Positions 26,483 through 34,228 of a DNA stretch of 43,374 bases are shown piece by piece. The notes under the pieces are model-generated. The model saw only the letters and a list, made by a program, of their open reading frames with translations. It ran no database searches and was not told the DNA's origin. Position 1 is the stretch's first letter; each line of letters opens with the position of its first letter. This DNA comes from Gammaproteobacteria bacterium (GTDB lineage: Bacteria; Pseudomonadota; Gammaproteobacteria; Steroidobacterales; Woeseiaceae). The position numbers were made by a program, and so were the translations under genes. The stretch covers positions 1-43,374 of the forward strand of contig JAOTZC010000020.1 in assembly GCA_029861535.1 (NCBI GenBank), written 5' to 3'.

Positions 26483-28288
26483 ATGACGGGCGCCGATATC
26501 GTCGTGCAGGTGCTTGCAGATGAGGGTGTCGACACGATATTCGGCTATTCCGGTGGCGCGATCCTACCTACCTATGACGCGGTCTTTCGCTATAACGACA
26601 CGCACCGCGGCGCGGACGGAAAGGCTGCTATGCCTCTAGTGGTGCCTGCAAACGAGCAAGGTGCTGGCTTCATGGCGGCAGGCTACGCGCGGGCCAGTGG
26701 CAAGGTCGGCGTCGCATTGGTGACATCGGGCCCCGGCGCAACAAATACGGTAACGCCCGTGCGCGATTGCATGGCCGACTCGGTGCCGATCGTGGTCATC
26801 TGTGGACAAGTACCGCGTAACGCGATTGGCACGGACGCGTTCCAGGAAGCACCCGTCTCGGCAATCATGGGCGCAGTTGCAAAGCACGTGTTTTTGGTCA
26901 CTGATCCGCAACGTATTGAAGATACGATGCGCAGTGCTTTCAAACTTGCCCGCACTGGCAGGCCCGGCCCAGTCGTCATTGACGTACCGAAAGACGTGCA
27001 AAATTGGGAAGGTGCATACAAAGGCCACGGCGAATTGCCGATGCCTGGTTATCAACGTCGCTTGGATGCCGTGGTGAACAATCACCTAAGCGACGATACC
27101 TGCAAAAGATTTTTCGAAATGCTCGCCCGATCAGAGCGACCGCTGATTTATGCCGGCGGCGGCGTCATCAACGGCAATGCAAGCAAACAGATGCGCCATC
27201 TTGCCAAACAGTACGGTATTCCGGTGACAACCACACTAATGGCGCTTGGCGCGAGCGACACAACGCACCCACTAGCGCTGCATATGCTTGGCATGCACGG
27301 AATTGCTTCGGCCAATTACGCTGTCGAGGACTGTGACTTTTTGATTGCGATCGGTGCGCGGTTTGATGATCGGGTCGCCGGCGATCCAACGAAGTTTGCG
27401 CCGAACGCGAAGGACATCGCGCACTTCGACGTCGATATCGCAGAGATTGGCAAGGTTAAGCGCGTCAACTGGCATCAGGTTGGCGTGCTGAAGCGTGATC
27501 TGGAGACGATGCTTGCCTATGGCAAACGCATCGACTTCGAAAAATCGTTCGGCGCATGGCACGAACATATTGCCGATCTGAAGAAAACCTATTGTCTGAA
27601 CTACGACCGCGACTGCGAGCTAATTCAGCCCTACGCGATCATTGAGGAAGTAAACCGTTTCACCAAAGGTGAGGCGATAATTTCGACAGGCGTCGGCCAA
27701 CATCAAATGTGGGCCGCGCAATATTTCGATTATCGAGAACCCAGGCTCTGGCTGACCTCCGGCAGCATGGGGACTATGGGCTTCGGCTTGCCGGCGGCGA
27801 TAGGTGCGCAATTCGCAGCTCCGGACCGTGTTGTTATCGACATCGATGGCGATGCGAGTATTCGCATGAATATCGGTGAACTCGAAACTGCGACGACTTA
27901 CAAATTGCCAATTAAAGTAATCGTTTTAAATAATTACGGTGATGGCATGGTGCGGCAATGGCAAAAGCTCTATTACAACAGCCGCATGTCGGGCAGCGAC
28001 AAGTCTCTACACAGCAAAGATTTTGTTAAAGCAGCCGAGGCGGATGGCTTTGGATTTGCGAAGAGACTCGAGCGCAAACAAGACATACCGAGCGTCGTTA
28101 AAGCATTTATGAGGTATGACGGCCCGTCTTTTCTGGAAGTTATCATCGACCCTGATGCCGGCGTCTATCCGATGGTTGGGCCAGGGCTCGGTTACGACAA
28201 GATGATTACTGGCGATTTTATCAAGAGCCGCGACAAGAGTTCGGCAAACGCCGCCGACAATAAGCCCGGCCCCAGCGAAATGTTCTAG
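26483..28288 (+). CDS. ilvI: Acetolactate synthase large (catalytic) subunit
   Basis: Thiamine-diphosphate enzyme joining two pyruvates, or pyruvate and 2-oxobutyrate, in branched-chain amino acid synthesis. 601 residues from ATG 26483 (GGGAG upstream). Three domains are visible: the Pyr domain (F-G-Y-S-G-G-A-I-L-P-T-Y-D, catalytic Glu58 in N-E-Q-G), the central domain, and the PP domain (I-D-G-D-A-S-I-R-M-N ... L-N-N-Y-G-D-G-M). G-T-D-A-F-Q-E-A and P-K-D-V are like a branch also found in fungi and plants. A 12-residue insertion before the catalytic Glu, and N-E-Q-G where H-E-Q-G is usual, mark it as divergent from enterobacterial IlvI. Confidence 0.95.
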   Translation: MTGADIVVQVLADEGVDTIFGYSGGAILPTYDAVFRYNDTHRGADGKAAMPLVVPANEQGAGFMAAGYARASGKVGVALVTSGPGATNTVTPVRDCMADSVPIVVICGQVPRNAIGTDAFQEAPVSAIMGAVAKHVFLVTDPQRIEDTMRSAFKLARTGRPGPVVIDVPKDVQNWEGAYKGHGELPMPGYQRRLDAVVNNHLSDDTCKRFFEMLARSERPLIYAGGGVINGNASKQMRHLAKQYGIPVTTTLMALGASDTTHPLALHMLGMHGIASANYAVEDCDFLIAIGARFDDRVAGDPTKFAPNAKDIAHFDVDIAEIGKVKRVNWHQVGVLKRDLETMLAYGKRIDFEKSFGAWHEHIADLKKTYCLNYDRDCELIQPYAIIEEVNRFTKGEAIISTGVGQHQMWAAQYFDYREPRLWLTSGSMGTMGFGLPAAIGAQFAAPDRVVIDIDGDASIRMNIGELETATTYKLPIKVIVLNNYGDGMVRQWQKLYYNSRMSGSDKSLHSKDFVKAAEADGFGFAKRLERKQDIPSVVKAFMRYDGPSFLEVIIDPDAGVYPMVGPGLGYDKMITGDFIKSRDKSSANAADNKPGPSEMF

Positions 28289-28395
28289 ACGAACTCGTCA
28301 ACCGACGAACATTGTTCGCCGTTGCCAACATTAACGTCTTCATCGAGATTGACGGCAACGACGACGGTGTCGTCGAACGGACAACGAGGAAACAC

Positions 28396-28815
28396 ATGAG
28401 CAACTTACACCTGTCCGGGAGCTGCCTCTGCGGGTCCATTGCGTATGAGATCAGCGGAGATGCGCTGCATTTCAATCATTGTCACTGCGAGCGCTGCCGC
28501 AAAGCGTCCGGCACCGGACATGCGACTAACATCATTATGAAACCGACATCAGTGAGCTGGACCGCCGGTGAAGATCTCCTTAAACGCTATAAGGTACCTG
28601 AGGCGAAACGATTCGCGACGGTGTTTTGCAGTGTGTGTGGCAGTCTGATGCCGCGGGTGGCGCCGGACAATAGTATTGCCGTCATACCTGCCGGCACGCT
28701 CGATAACGACCCGGGAATTCGCCCCGAGCGACGTATCTTCCAGGGCTCTCGGGTTGAATGGTCCTGTGCGGCAAACGACGTTCCCAGCTTCGATACCTAC
28801 CCGCCATCGAGCTGA
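28396..28815 (+). CDS. GFA family zinc-binding protein
   Basis: 139 residues from ATG 28396 with GAGGA upstream; an earlier in-frame start is not needed. The zinc-binding cysteines of the GFA (glutathione-dependent formaldehyde-activating-like) fold are all present: Cys10 and Cys12 (S-C-L-C-G-S), Cys29, Cys31 and Cys34 (H-C-H-C-E-R-C), Cys78 and Cys81 (F-C-S-V-C-G-S). The family's claimed formaldehyde role is doubtful for most members. It follows ilvI by 107 bases and precedes a good terminator, so it may be read through from ilvI. Confidence 0.9.
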   Translation: MSNLHLSGSCLCGSIAYEISGDALHFNHCHCERCRKASGTGHATNIIMKPTSVSWTAGEDLLKRYKVPEAKRFATVFCSVCGSLMPRVAPDNSIAVIPAGTLDNDPGIRPERRIFQGSRVEWSCAANDVPSFDTYPPSS

Positions 28816-28857
28816 CATGCCGAACGACTTGGTCGTCGCTCGCCGCATGCATTAGCC

Positions 28858-28883
28858 AACGGTCACAGCAAATGACCGTTTTT
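28858..28883 (+). terminator. Rho-independent terminator after the GFA gene
   Basis: An 8-base stem AACGGTCA / TGACCGTT with a 7-base loop is followed by a T run (TTTTT counting the stem end). It lies 42 bases past the GFA stop and would end the ilvI-GFA transcript. Confidence 0.8.
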
Positions 28884-28926
28884 AAAGGGCTTTTCTAATA
28901 CCCCCGGCGTCCGTTATTATGTGAAC

Positions 28927-28951
28927 TGGCGCATTGAACTGGACTGCGCCA
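28927..28951. promoter_or_regulatory. Inverted repeat in the parA leader, possible operator or leader hairpin
   Basis: TGGCGCA, 11 bases, then TGCGCCA: a perfect 7-base inverted repeat. Just upstream, TATTAT (28915-28920) could be a -10 with a weak -35 TTTCTA (28892-28897, 17-base spacer), which would put the transcript start at the repeat. It is either a repressor site, possibly for ParA itself, or a 5' hairpin. Confidence 0.4.
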
Positions 28952-28999
28952 TGAGTGACAGTATAAGACTCTGGAGGTAGATGTCGTTTTATTGGCCCG

Positions 29000-29770
29000 A
29001 TGATCAATACGCCGCAACGCGATAATCGCAATAAGATCGTCATCCTCAATCCCAAAGGGGGCTGCGGCAAGTCAACGCTCGCGACCAATATTGCCGCTTG
29101 TTACGCCAGACGCGGCACCGCGCCCGCCTTAATGGATTTTGACCCACAGGCCTCAACCATGGCGTGGCTCGACCGCCGCGATTCGAATTTGCCGGAGATC
29201 CACGGCATCGCTGCGTACCGAAAGAACATGCAAGCCACCCGTAGCTGGCAGCTACGCGTGCCAAACGATACGTTAAACCTCATTGTCGATTCAGCGGCCG
29301 GCTTATCGCATGACAACTTACGTGAGCTGACGCGCGACTCAACGAGTATTCTGGTACCGGTTCTGCCGTCGCCGATGGATATTCACGCCGCATCGCGATG
29401 CATTGCCGATCTGTTGCTGGTTGCCAAGGTCAACCGTAATGACCGCAAGTTGGCCGTCGTCGCCAACCGCACTCGTAAAAACACGAAGAGTTTTGCACGA
29501 CTGATGCGCTTCCTGGATTCGCTCGGCATTCCCATTATTGCCGTCCTCCGCGACAGCCAGAACTTTGTACACGCAGCCGAACAAGGCATCGGTATTCACG
29601 AAATGCAGCCATCTCGGGTCCGGCCGGACGTCGAGCAAGTCGACCGCATCGTCAAATGGCTCGACGGCTGGGAGGAGCGCCGACGGCGTGCGCTTGAAAT
29701 TAGCAGTAGAGCGAAACGACCAGTGCTGGGCGCAGCGGCGCTCGCCAAACCTCAGCTTGACTCCGCCTGA
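29000..29770 (+). CDS. Orphan ParA-family ATPase
   Basis: A 256-residue P-loop ATPase of the ParA/MinD group. The deviant Walker A K-G-G-C-G-K-S-T spans residues 19-26, with signature Lys19 and Lys24; M-D-F-D-P-Q-A-S (45-52) is Walker A'. The C-terminus is Arg/Lys-rich. Such proteins move plasmids, chromosomes or protein clusters over the nucleoid. No parB, parS repeat or chemotaxis gene is adjacent, so the cargo is unknown. The start is odd: a strong GGAGG (28973-28977) lies 22 bases before ATG 29000 and instead serves short leader frames. Its 3' end overlaps the convergent dehydratase gene by 19 bases. Confidence 0.9.
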   Translation: MINTPQRDNRNKIVILNPKGGCGKSTLATNIAACYARRGTAPALMDFDPQASTMAWLDRRDSNLPEIHGIAAYRKNMQATRSWQLRVPNDTLNLIVDSAAGLSHDNLRELTRDSTSILVPVLPSPMDIHAASRCIADLLLVAKVNRNDRKLAVVANRTRKNTKSFARLMRFLDSLGIPIIAVLRDSQNFVHAAEQGIGIHEMQPSRVRPDVEQVDRIVKWLDGWEERRRRALEISSRAKRPVLGAAALAKPQLDSA

Positions 29771-30726
29771 ATCGCCGCAAACAGATCCGCATCGACGTTG
29801 CCGCCGCTGAACACGACCACAGTGGTCGTTCCGGCCGTCTCAATTTTCCTGCTCAATACCGCGGCCAGCGCCACCGCGCCACCCGGCTCGACAACGAGCT
29901 TAAAATTACGCAGCGCGAAGCGCATTGCATTACGCACCTCATCATCGCTTACGGTCAACCCGGGCTCGGTAAGTTCCCGATTGATCTCAAACGTCATTCG
30001 TCCCGGCGTATGTGCCAGCAACGCATCGCAGATTGACCGAGCGTCGCGCGATACGCTGACACGCCGCCCTCGTTCAAGGGACCGCGCAGTATCGTCGAAT
30101 TCCTCAGGCTCGACGGTGTGCACGCGCACGCCAGGAACACGCGCGCGCAATGCGACGGCCGAACCCGCCGTCAGGCCACCACCGCCGCAGCAAATCAGTA
30201 CCTGCTCCGGCGTGATGTCGAGTTCAACCGCTTGCTCCGCAATTTCCAAACCAACGGTGCCCTGCCCGGCAATGATGTGACCGTGGTCGTAGGATGGCAC
30301 GAGTTCGGCGCCGCGCTCGGCGGCGATCTCGCGCGCAATCGCTTCCCTGTCTCCCGTGTACCGATCGTAGGTAATGACCTCACCGCCAAGCAGGCGTGTG
30401 TTTTCAAGTTTTGCCAGCGGCGCATCTTCGGGCATAACGATCGCAGTTTTGATGCGGAGCAGCCGGCCAGCACAAGCGACGCCCTGCGCATGATTCCCGG
30501 ATGACCAGGCGACAACGCCACGAGCCGCCTGTTCGGGCGTAAGCTGACTCATTAGATTGTAGGCACCACGGATTTTGAAAGAACCAGTTCGTTGCCAGCA
30601 TTCGGGTTTGACTAATACACGACCGCCGGCAATCTCGTTGAGTTCTGTGGATTCGATCAGCGGTGTTCGGACCGCAATGCCGTCAAGACGAACGGCGGCG
30701 GCTTCGACGTCGTCAATATTAATCAT
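29752..30726 (-). CDS. Threonine/serine dehydratase (PLP fold II)
   Basis: A 324-residue catabolic-type enzyme converting threonine or serine to 2-oxobutyrate or pyruvate plus ammonia. The PLP lysine is Lys51 in G-S-F-K-I-R-G-A; the substrate loop is S-S-G-N-H-A-Q-G; the phosphate-binding glycine loop is C-G-G-G-G-L-T-A-G. The C-terminal ACT domain of biosynthetic IlvA is absent, so isoleucine feedback is not expected. Serine racemase activity is possible in this family. Its ATG overlaps the phhB stop as ATGA. Confidence 0.93.
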   Translation of the reverse strand: MINIDDVEAAAVRLDGIAVRTPLIESTELNEIAGGRVLVKPECWQRTGSFKIRGAYNLMSQLTPEQAARGVVAWSSGNHAQGVACAGRLLRIKTAIVMPEDAPLAKLENTRLLGGEVITYDRYTGDREAIAREIAAERGAELVPSYDHGHIIAGQGTVGLEIAEQAVELDITPEQVLICCGGGGLTAGSAVALRARVPGVRVHTVEPEEFDDTARSLERGRRVSVSRDARSICDALLAHTPGRMTFEINRELTEPGLTVSDDEVRNAMRFALRNFKLVVEPGGAVALAAVLSRKIETAGTTTVVVFSGGNVDADLFAAIQAESS

Positions 30727-31070
30727 TCAGCGGTGTTGATCAGACGGTCAGTCTTCGCCGCGCAGATAAAATCATTATCGCTAAGGCCATTAATCGCGTG
30801 AGTGGTGTAACTGACTTCGCAACTGCCGTAACTGACGGTTAATACCGGGTGGTGACCCTCGGAAATTGCAATCCAGGCAGCCGCATTCGCGAATCCAAGC
30901 GTGCGGCTATAGGCGGGGAAATCATATTGCCGCGAAATTTCGAGACCGTCACTGCTAATCTCCCAGTCCGGATGCAACGCCGCAAGCAGCTTCGCAGACT
31001 GCTCGCGCGTCAACGGCTTGACGCCGCCTTCGCAGGGCTTGCAAGTCTTGGACGCAAGATCGGTAGTCAT
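30723..31070 (-). CDS. phhB: 4a-hydroxytetrahydrobiopterin dehydratase (pterin carbinolamine dehydratase)
   Basis: 115 residues from ATG 31070, chosen by family length; in-frame starts at 31079 and 31118 exist, but the latter runs into the terminator. The C-K-P-C-E-G-G N-terminal motif and the catalytic G-H-H-P ... T-T-H-A-I-N-G-L-S-x-N-D-F are present. It recycles the pterin cofactor of aromatic amino acid hydroxylases, yet no phhA is in the window. Translationally coupled to the threonine dehydratase. Confidence 0.93.
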   Translation of the reverse strand: MTTDLASKTCKPCEGGVKPLTREQSAKLLAALHPDWEISSDGLEISRQYDFPAYSRTLGFANAAAWIAISEGHHPVLTVSYGSCEVSYTTHAINGLSDNDFICAAKTDRLINTAE

Positions 31071-31116
31071 GACCCACATAGTAGCAGTCGGTACTGCACC
31101 GCGTCCGAGCCGGCGC

Positions 31117-31149
31117 AAAAAAAGCCCGGTCGGGTAACCCGACCGGGCT
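31117..31149 (-). terminator. Strong rho-independent terminator ending the OmpA-type gene
   Basis: On the minus strand a 12-base GC-rich stem (AGCCCGGTCGGG / CCCGACCGGGCT) with a 3-base loop runs into seven T. It lies about 60 bases past the stop of the OmpA-family gene and separates that locus from phhB. Confidence 0.93.
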
Positions 31150-31210
31150 AAGCGGGGACTCAGAAAGAGTCGCGGGGGTGCAAGGATTCGGGTTGCACTA
31201 ATCGCAAATT

Positions 31211-31951
31211 CTAGTCAGGATTCGACGCGAAAGCCGGCGATTCATCGATGAACAGCTTGACGCTAACGCGACGTTCCAGCGCAAAACTGTCCACAGAATC
31301 ATCCTGAGCTGGGGCTTCGCCGTGTGCCGTATGACTAATCCGACCAGCATCGATTCCAGCGGCAATCAGTTGTTCGCGCACAAACTGCACGCGCTTTTCA
31401 GATAGTTGCTGGTTGTAATCGGAATTACCACGTTCGTCGGCGAAGCCGTCGAGCTGAACTTGAATGTCGGGCATTGTGGACAGTGTTTGTGCCAGCTCGT
31501 TAAGGCGGCCGCCGGTTGTATCCGCAAGTACGTGTTCGTCGGTACGGAACAAAAGGTCCATCGCGATTCCCGCCTGCATCAGGCTGACCAGTTCTGGTCG
31601 GGACACTCGCTCGACTTGTTCGAGTTCAGCGGTGACAGTCTCAAAATCGGTCTTTAACTCACGCACATCGTATTCGAGATTGTCGATAGTGCCGCGGGAG
31701 TCATCGAGCGAGCTTGTCAGCGAGTCGATCTCTGTATCCTTGCGATACAGCGCGTCGCCAAGTTTTGCGCCGATAGCCGCGCCAATGATCAAACCGACAG
31801 GTCCTCCAGCAACTGCACCAATAACGCCGCCGGTGCCGATACCGATGGTTTGTTCCTTCGACGTCGATTCGGCATGTGCAGTCGGTGCTGCTGTAGCCAG
31901 ACCGGCTAAGGCCAAGCTGGTAGCTGTAATCGTCCAGATTAATTTTCGCAT
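31211..31951 (-). CDS. OmpA-family peptidoglycan-binding protein with glycine zipper (PdsO-like)
   Basis: 246 residues from ATG 31951, which has GGAGG 9 bases upstream; the longer in-frame start at 32002 has none. Signal peptide 1-27, then a glycine-zipper hairpin (G-I-G-T-G-G-V-I-G-A-V-A-G-G-P-V-G-L) that inserts in the membrane. A coiled coil at about 75-125 follows, then an OmpA/MotB domain (D-G-F-A-D-E-R-G-N-S-D-Y-N-Q-Q-L-S-E-K-R) that binds peptidoglycan. The order resembles sortase-associated PdsO, but no sortase or LPxTG protein is seen. It stands last in the kinase-vWA gene row, 158 bases after the vWA gene. Confidence 0.9.
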   Translation of the reverse strand: MRKLIWTITATSLALAGLATAAPTAHAESTSKEQTIGIGTGGVIGAVAGGPVGLIIGAAIGAKLGDALYRKDTEIDSLTSSLDDSRGTIDNLEYDVRELKTDFETVTAELEQVERVSRPELVSLMQAGIAMDLLFRTDEHVLADTTGGRLNELAQTLSTMPDIQVQLDGFADERGNSDYNQQLSEKRVQFVREQLIAAGIDAGRISHTAHGEAPAQDDSVDSFALERRVSVKLFIDESPAFASNPD

Positions 31952-31970
31952 TGAAATGTCCTCCGTTAAT

Positions 31971-31988
31971 AAAAGGCCACCTCGGCCT
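31971..31988 (-). terminator. Small hairpin plus T-run in the leader of the OmpA-type gene
   Basis: On the minus strand AGGCC, 5 bases, GGCCT is followed by TTT and AT-rich bases, directly before the GGAGG ribosome site. The stem is only 5 bases. It could end part of the upstream transcript or act as an attenuator; weak support. Confidence 0.3.
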
Positions 31989-32092
31989 CTGTTGGATTCC
32001 ATTACACGTGCGAATTGCGGTGCGAAGGAGCCCGCATCGTGCAGCGTCAGCGATCAAATATGACGAATTATGGCGGGGCGCTGTTGTTGCTT

Positions 32093-32112
32093 TGAACGGC
32101 TGCGACCGTTCA
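32093..32112 (-). other. Hairpin overlapping the stop codon of the vWA gene
   Basis: TGAACGG, 6-base loop, CCGTTCA: a 7-base stem that includes the TGA stop of the upstream vWA gene on the minus strand. No T-run follows, so it more likely protects or punctuates mRNA than terminates it alone. Confidence 0.4.
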
Positions 32113-33099
32113 GTCCCGGCTGTTCAAGGCAACAAATGTGCCGCCATTGCGGTCGCACATGATTCGCATCAACTGTGCGAACTGGCGTGCCGACGGCGGA
32201 ATACCGCCACCAACGCCAAGCAATGGAAAGCCGACCGCGTGTATACGTACGAGCCGCTCCCCGCTAGGACCATGGGCATTGACGACATCGATCTGATTGA
32301 TCACTCTCTCGACGGAATTGCCTGTGAACTCATCACCAAAGACATAAATGCTGATTTTTTTGTCTGGCGACCAAAACGTGTTTATCGCATAAATAATACC
32401 GTCGGCTGGATTACTGTCGCTGAACGGCCGCCATGTTCGCATCGTATTAACAATGGCTTGGCGACGACCTGGCGTATCCGGTATCCACTTGCCAGCGTAT
32501 TGCTGAAACATGTACTTGCCGTTGTCGTTCATGATCTGAATACCCTTGACTTCCGGATAGACGTCAAGCGTTTCAGTAATTTTGTCGATGGCACGGCCCC
32601 AGTTGAACTGGTGCATACTGCCGGATGTGTCGACGATGAAGATCACGTACTCACTATCGACCGGAATACCAGCAACGGCATCTTCGTCGGCAGCACGGTA
32701 ATACGGCTGCAAGCGAATCATCTCTTCGGTCAAGCGTTGCTTGGCGACGCGCAACTGGCCCTCATCGGAAAGCTGATCGGACTGCTGTTGCGACAATTGG
32801 TACTGGCCTTGAACCGTATCGAGCTCTCCCGCCAGTCGCGCGAGCCTTTGATCTGAGTTTGAGGTTTGCACACGCATTGACTGCAGGTCTCGGTTCAAAA
32901 TAGCGGTCTCACCGCGAATATCAAAGAGCTCCTGTTGCAGCAGCGCGATTAACGCTTCCAGATCTTCCTGTGTCTTCTCGATAATGACCGGTTCGTAGAT
33001 CTTGCTCAGCACCAGCAACAGAATAATCGCACCGAAACCACAGCAGATGCAGTCGAGAAACGACAGGCTGAAGGCTTCTACGTTTCGACGGCGTCTCAT
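32110..33099 (-). CDS. vWA-domain protein with ExbD-like N-terminal membrane anchor (subunit 1)
   Basis: 329 residues. A basic tip (M-R-R-R-R) is followed by S-L-S-F-L-D-C-I-C-C-G-F-G-A-I-I-L-L (11-28), a single membrane helix with Asp16 at its start. A coiled coil spans about 40-130, and a von Willebrand A domain 148-325 carries MIDAS D-T-S-G-S-M (157-162). Topology should be N-in, vWA in the periplasm. The helix pattern T/S-x-L/I-D at the membrane edge recalls ExbD/TolR/MotB, whose Asp carries protons; the equivalence is inferred. It lies 25 bases after its paralogue and in the same row as the MotA/TolQ/ExbB gene. Product unknown; the vWA fold usually binds proteins through a metal ion. Confidence 0.88.
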   Translation of the reverse strand: MRRRRNVEAFSLSFLDCICCGFGAIILLLVLSKIYEPVIIEKTQEDLEALIALLQQELFDIRGETAILNRDLQSMRVQTSNSDQRLARLAGELDTVQGQYQLSQQQSDQLSDEGQLRVAKQRLTEEMIRLQPYYRAADEDAVAGIPVDSEYVIFIVDTSGSMHQFNWGRAIDKITETLDVYPEVKGIQIMNDNGKYMFQQYAGKWIPDTPGRRQAIVNTMRTWRPFSDSNPADGIIYAINTFWSPDKKISIYVFGDEFTGNSVERVINQIDVVNAHGPSGERLVRIHAVGFPLLGVGGGIPPSARQFAQLMRIMCDRNGGTFVALNSRD

Positions 33100-33124
33100 T
33101 TCGCTTTATCCAATCGGCAGCACA

Positions 33125-34228
33125 CTACGGCCAGTCCCGACTTACACTGATCAGCGAACCGCCGGTTTGGTACGCCAACGTCCAATAAAGAATTGGCGCT
33201 TCATAATCACCTTCCAGTGGGTACAACAGTATATTGACCGGCACGTTTCCGGGCAGTTCCCGCATTGCGTCGCCGAACATTCGTACGCGCTGTCGACCCG
33301 TAACCGTAGTGCGATTCGTCGTCACATCCTGCATCGTCGGCAAACCGTCGGCAAGCAATATGATGTTGTCTGGTCGCGGATCGAGTTCGCGCGCGGCAGC
33401 AAATGCAGCGTGCATATTGGTGCCGCTATGCGGCACCGTGCCGCGCAATACGCGCACCGCCTCGTCGAGTTGAGTGTTGTCCTGTGCGTTCAGCCAGCTA
33501 CCGGAACTGCCTTTAATAACCGGCTCCACGGTATTGTTGAACATGTAAATTTGGAATTCGGATCCAGGGCGAATTTGCGCGGTCAACCAGTCAACGCTGG
33601 CGACGACCTGGCGCCACTTCACGGATCGAAGTTTTTCCGTGTCCGACATATTGCGGCGTCGAATGATATTGACGATCGTATCGTCGAGCATGCTGGCTGA
33701 GCGATCGACTAGAATCAACGTACGCCGGCCATCGAGTTTCAAACCGGTCAGATACTGGCGCGAACCCTGGCCCTGATCATCGAAGTCTCGAATTTTTTGC
33801 CCTTCAGCCTCGTCTTCTTCGGCAAGCTTGAGTAGGCGCTCCACTTCCTCCTCTAACGACCTAATGTCCGCCTGCAGCTGCTCGACACGTTCGATCTTCG
33901 CAAGCGTATCTTTGTCGTAGCGCGACAATTCTGCACGCAGCTCTTCAATCAACGCGATGATTTGCGCAATCTGACCTTCCGCAGTTTGTTTGCGGTCGTC
34001 AAGTTCCTCAATCGTATTGCGCGCAAACACCATATTCTTGCGACCCTCAAGAATTTCGGTTTCCAGCTTGGTCGTTTCCGCCATTAATTTGGTCGGATCC
34101 CGCTCGGTCGTCTCTTTCACCTGCGCGTTGATGATCATAAAAAATAAGATAACCGCACCGAAACCACAGCTCATACAGTCGAGGAACGACATGCTGAAAA
34201 CCTGCGCTTCGCGCCGCCTACGCGCCAC
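33125..34228 (-). CDS. vWA-domain protein with ExbD-like N-terminal membrane anchor (subunit 2)
   Basis: 367 residues, a paralogue of the next gene. N-terminus M-A-R-R-R-R, then F-S-M-S-F-L-D-C-M-S-C-G-F-G-A-V-I-L-F-F (11-30) with Asp17 and a C-x-x-C pair at the helix start. A long Glu-rich coiled coil (45-140) leads to a vWA domain (165-365) with MIDAS pieces D-R-S-A-S-M (175-180), Thr270 in S-G-T-N and L-A-D-G (292-295). It starts 11 bases inside the end of the actin-like/FHA gene, so coupling is tight. Two different B-type subunits would allow a heterodimer in a 5:2 motor (inference). Confidence 0.88.
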   Translation of the reverse strand: MARRRREAQVFSMSFLDCMSCGFGAVILFFMIINAQVKETTERDPTKLMAETTKLETEILEGRKNMVFARNTIEELDDRKQTAEGQIAQIIALIEELRAELSRYDKDTLAKIERVEQLQADIRSLEEEVERLLKLAEEDEAEGQKIRDFDDQGQGSRQYLTGLKLDGRRTLILVDRSASMLDDTIVNIIRRRNMSDTEKLRSVKWRQVVASVDWLTAQIRPGSEFQIYMFNNTVEPVIKGSSGSWLNAQDNTQLDEAVRVLRGTVPHSGTNMHAAFAAARELDPRPDNIILLADGLPTMQDVTTNRTTVTGRQRVRMFGDAMRELPGNVPVNILLYPLEGDYEAPILYWTLAYQTGGSLISVSRDWP

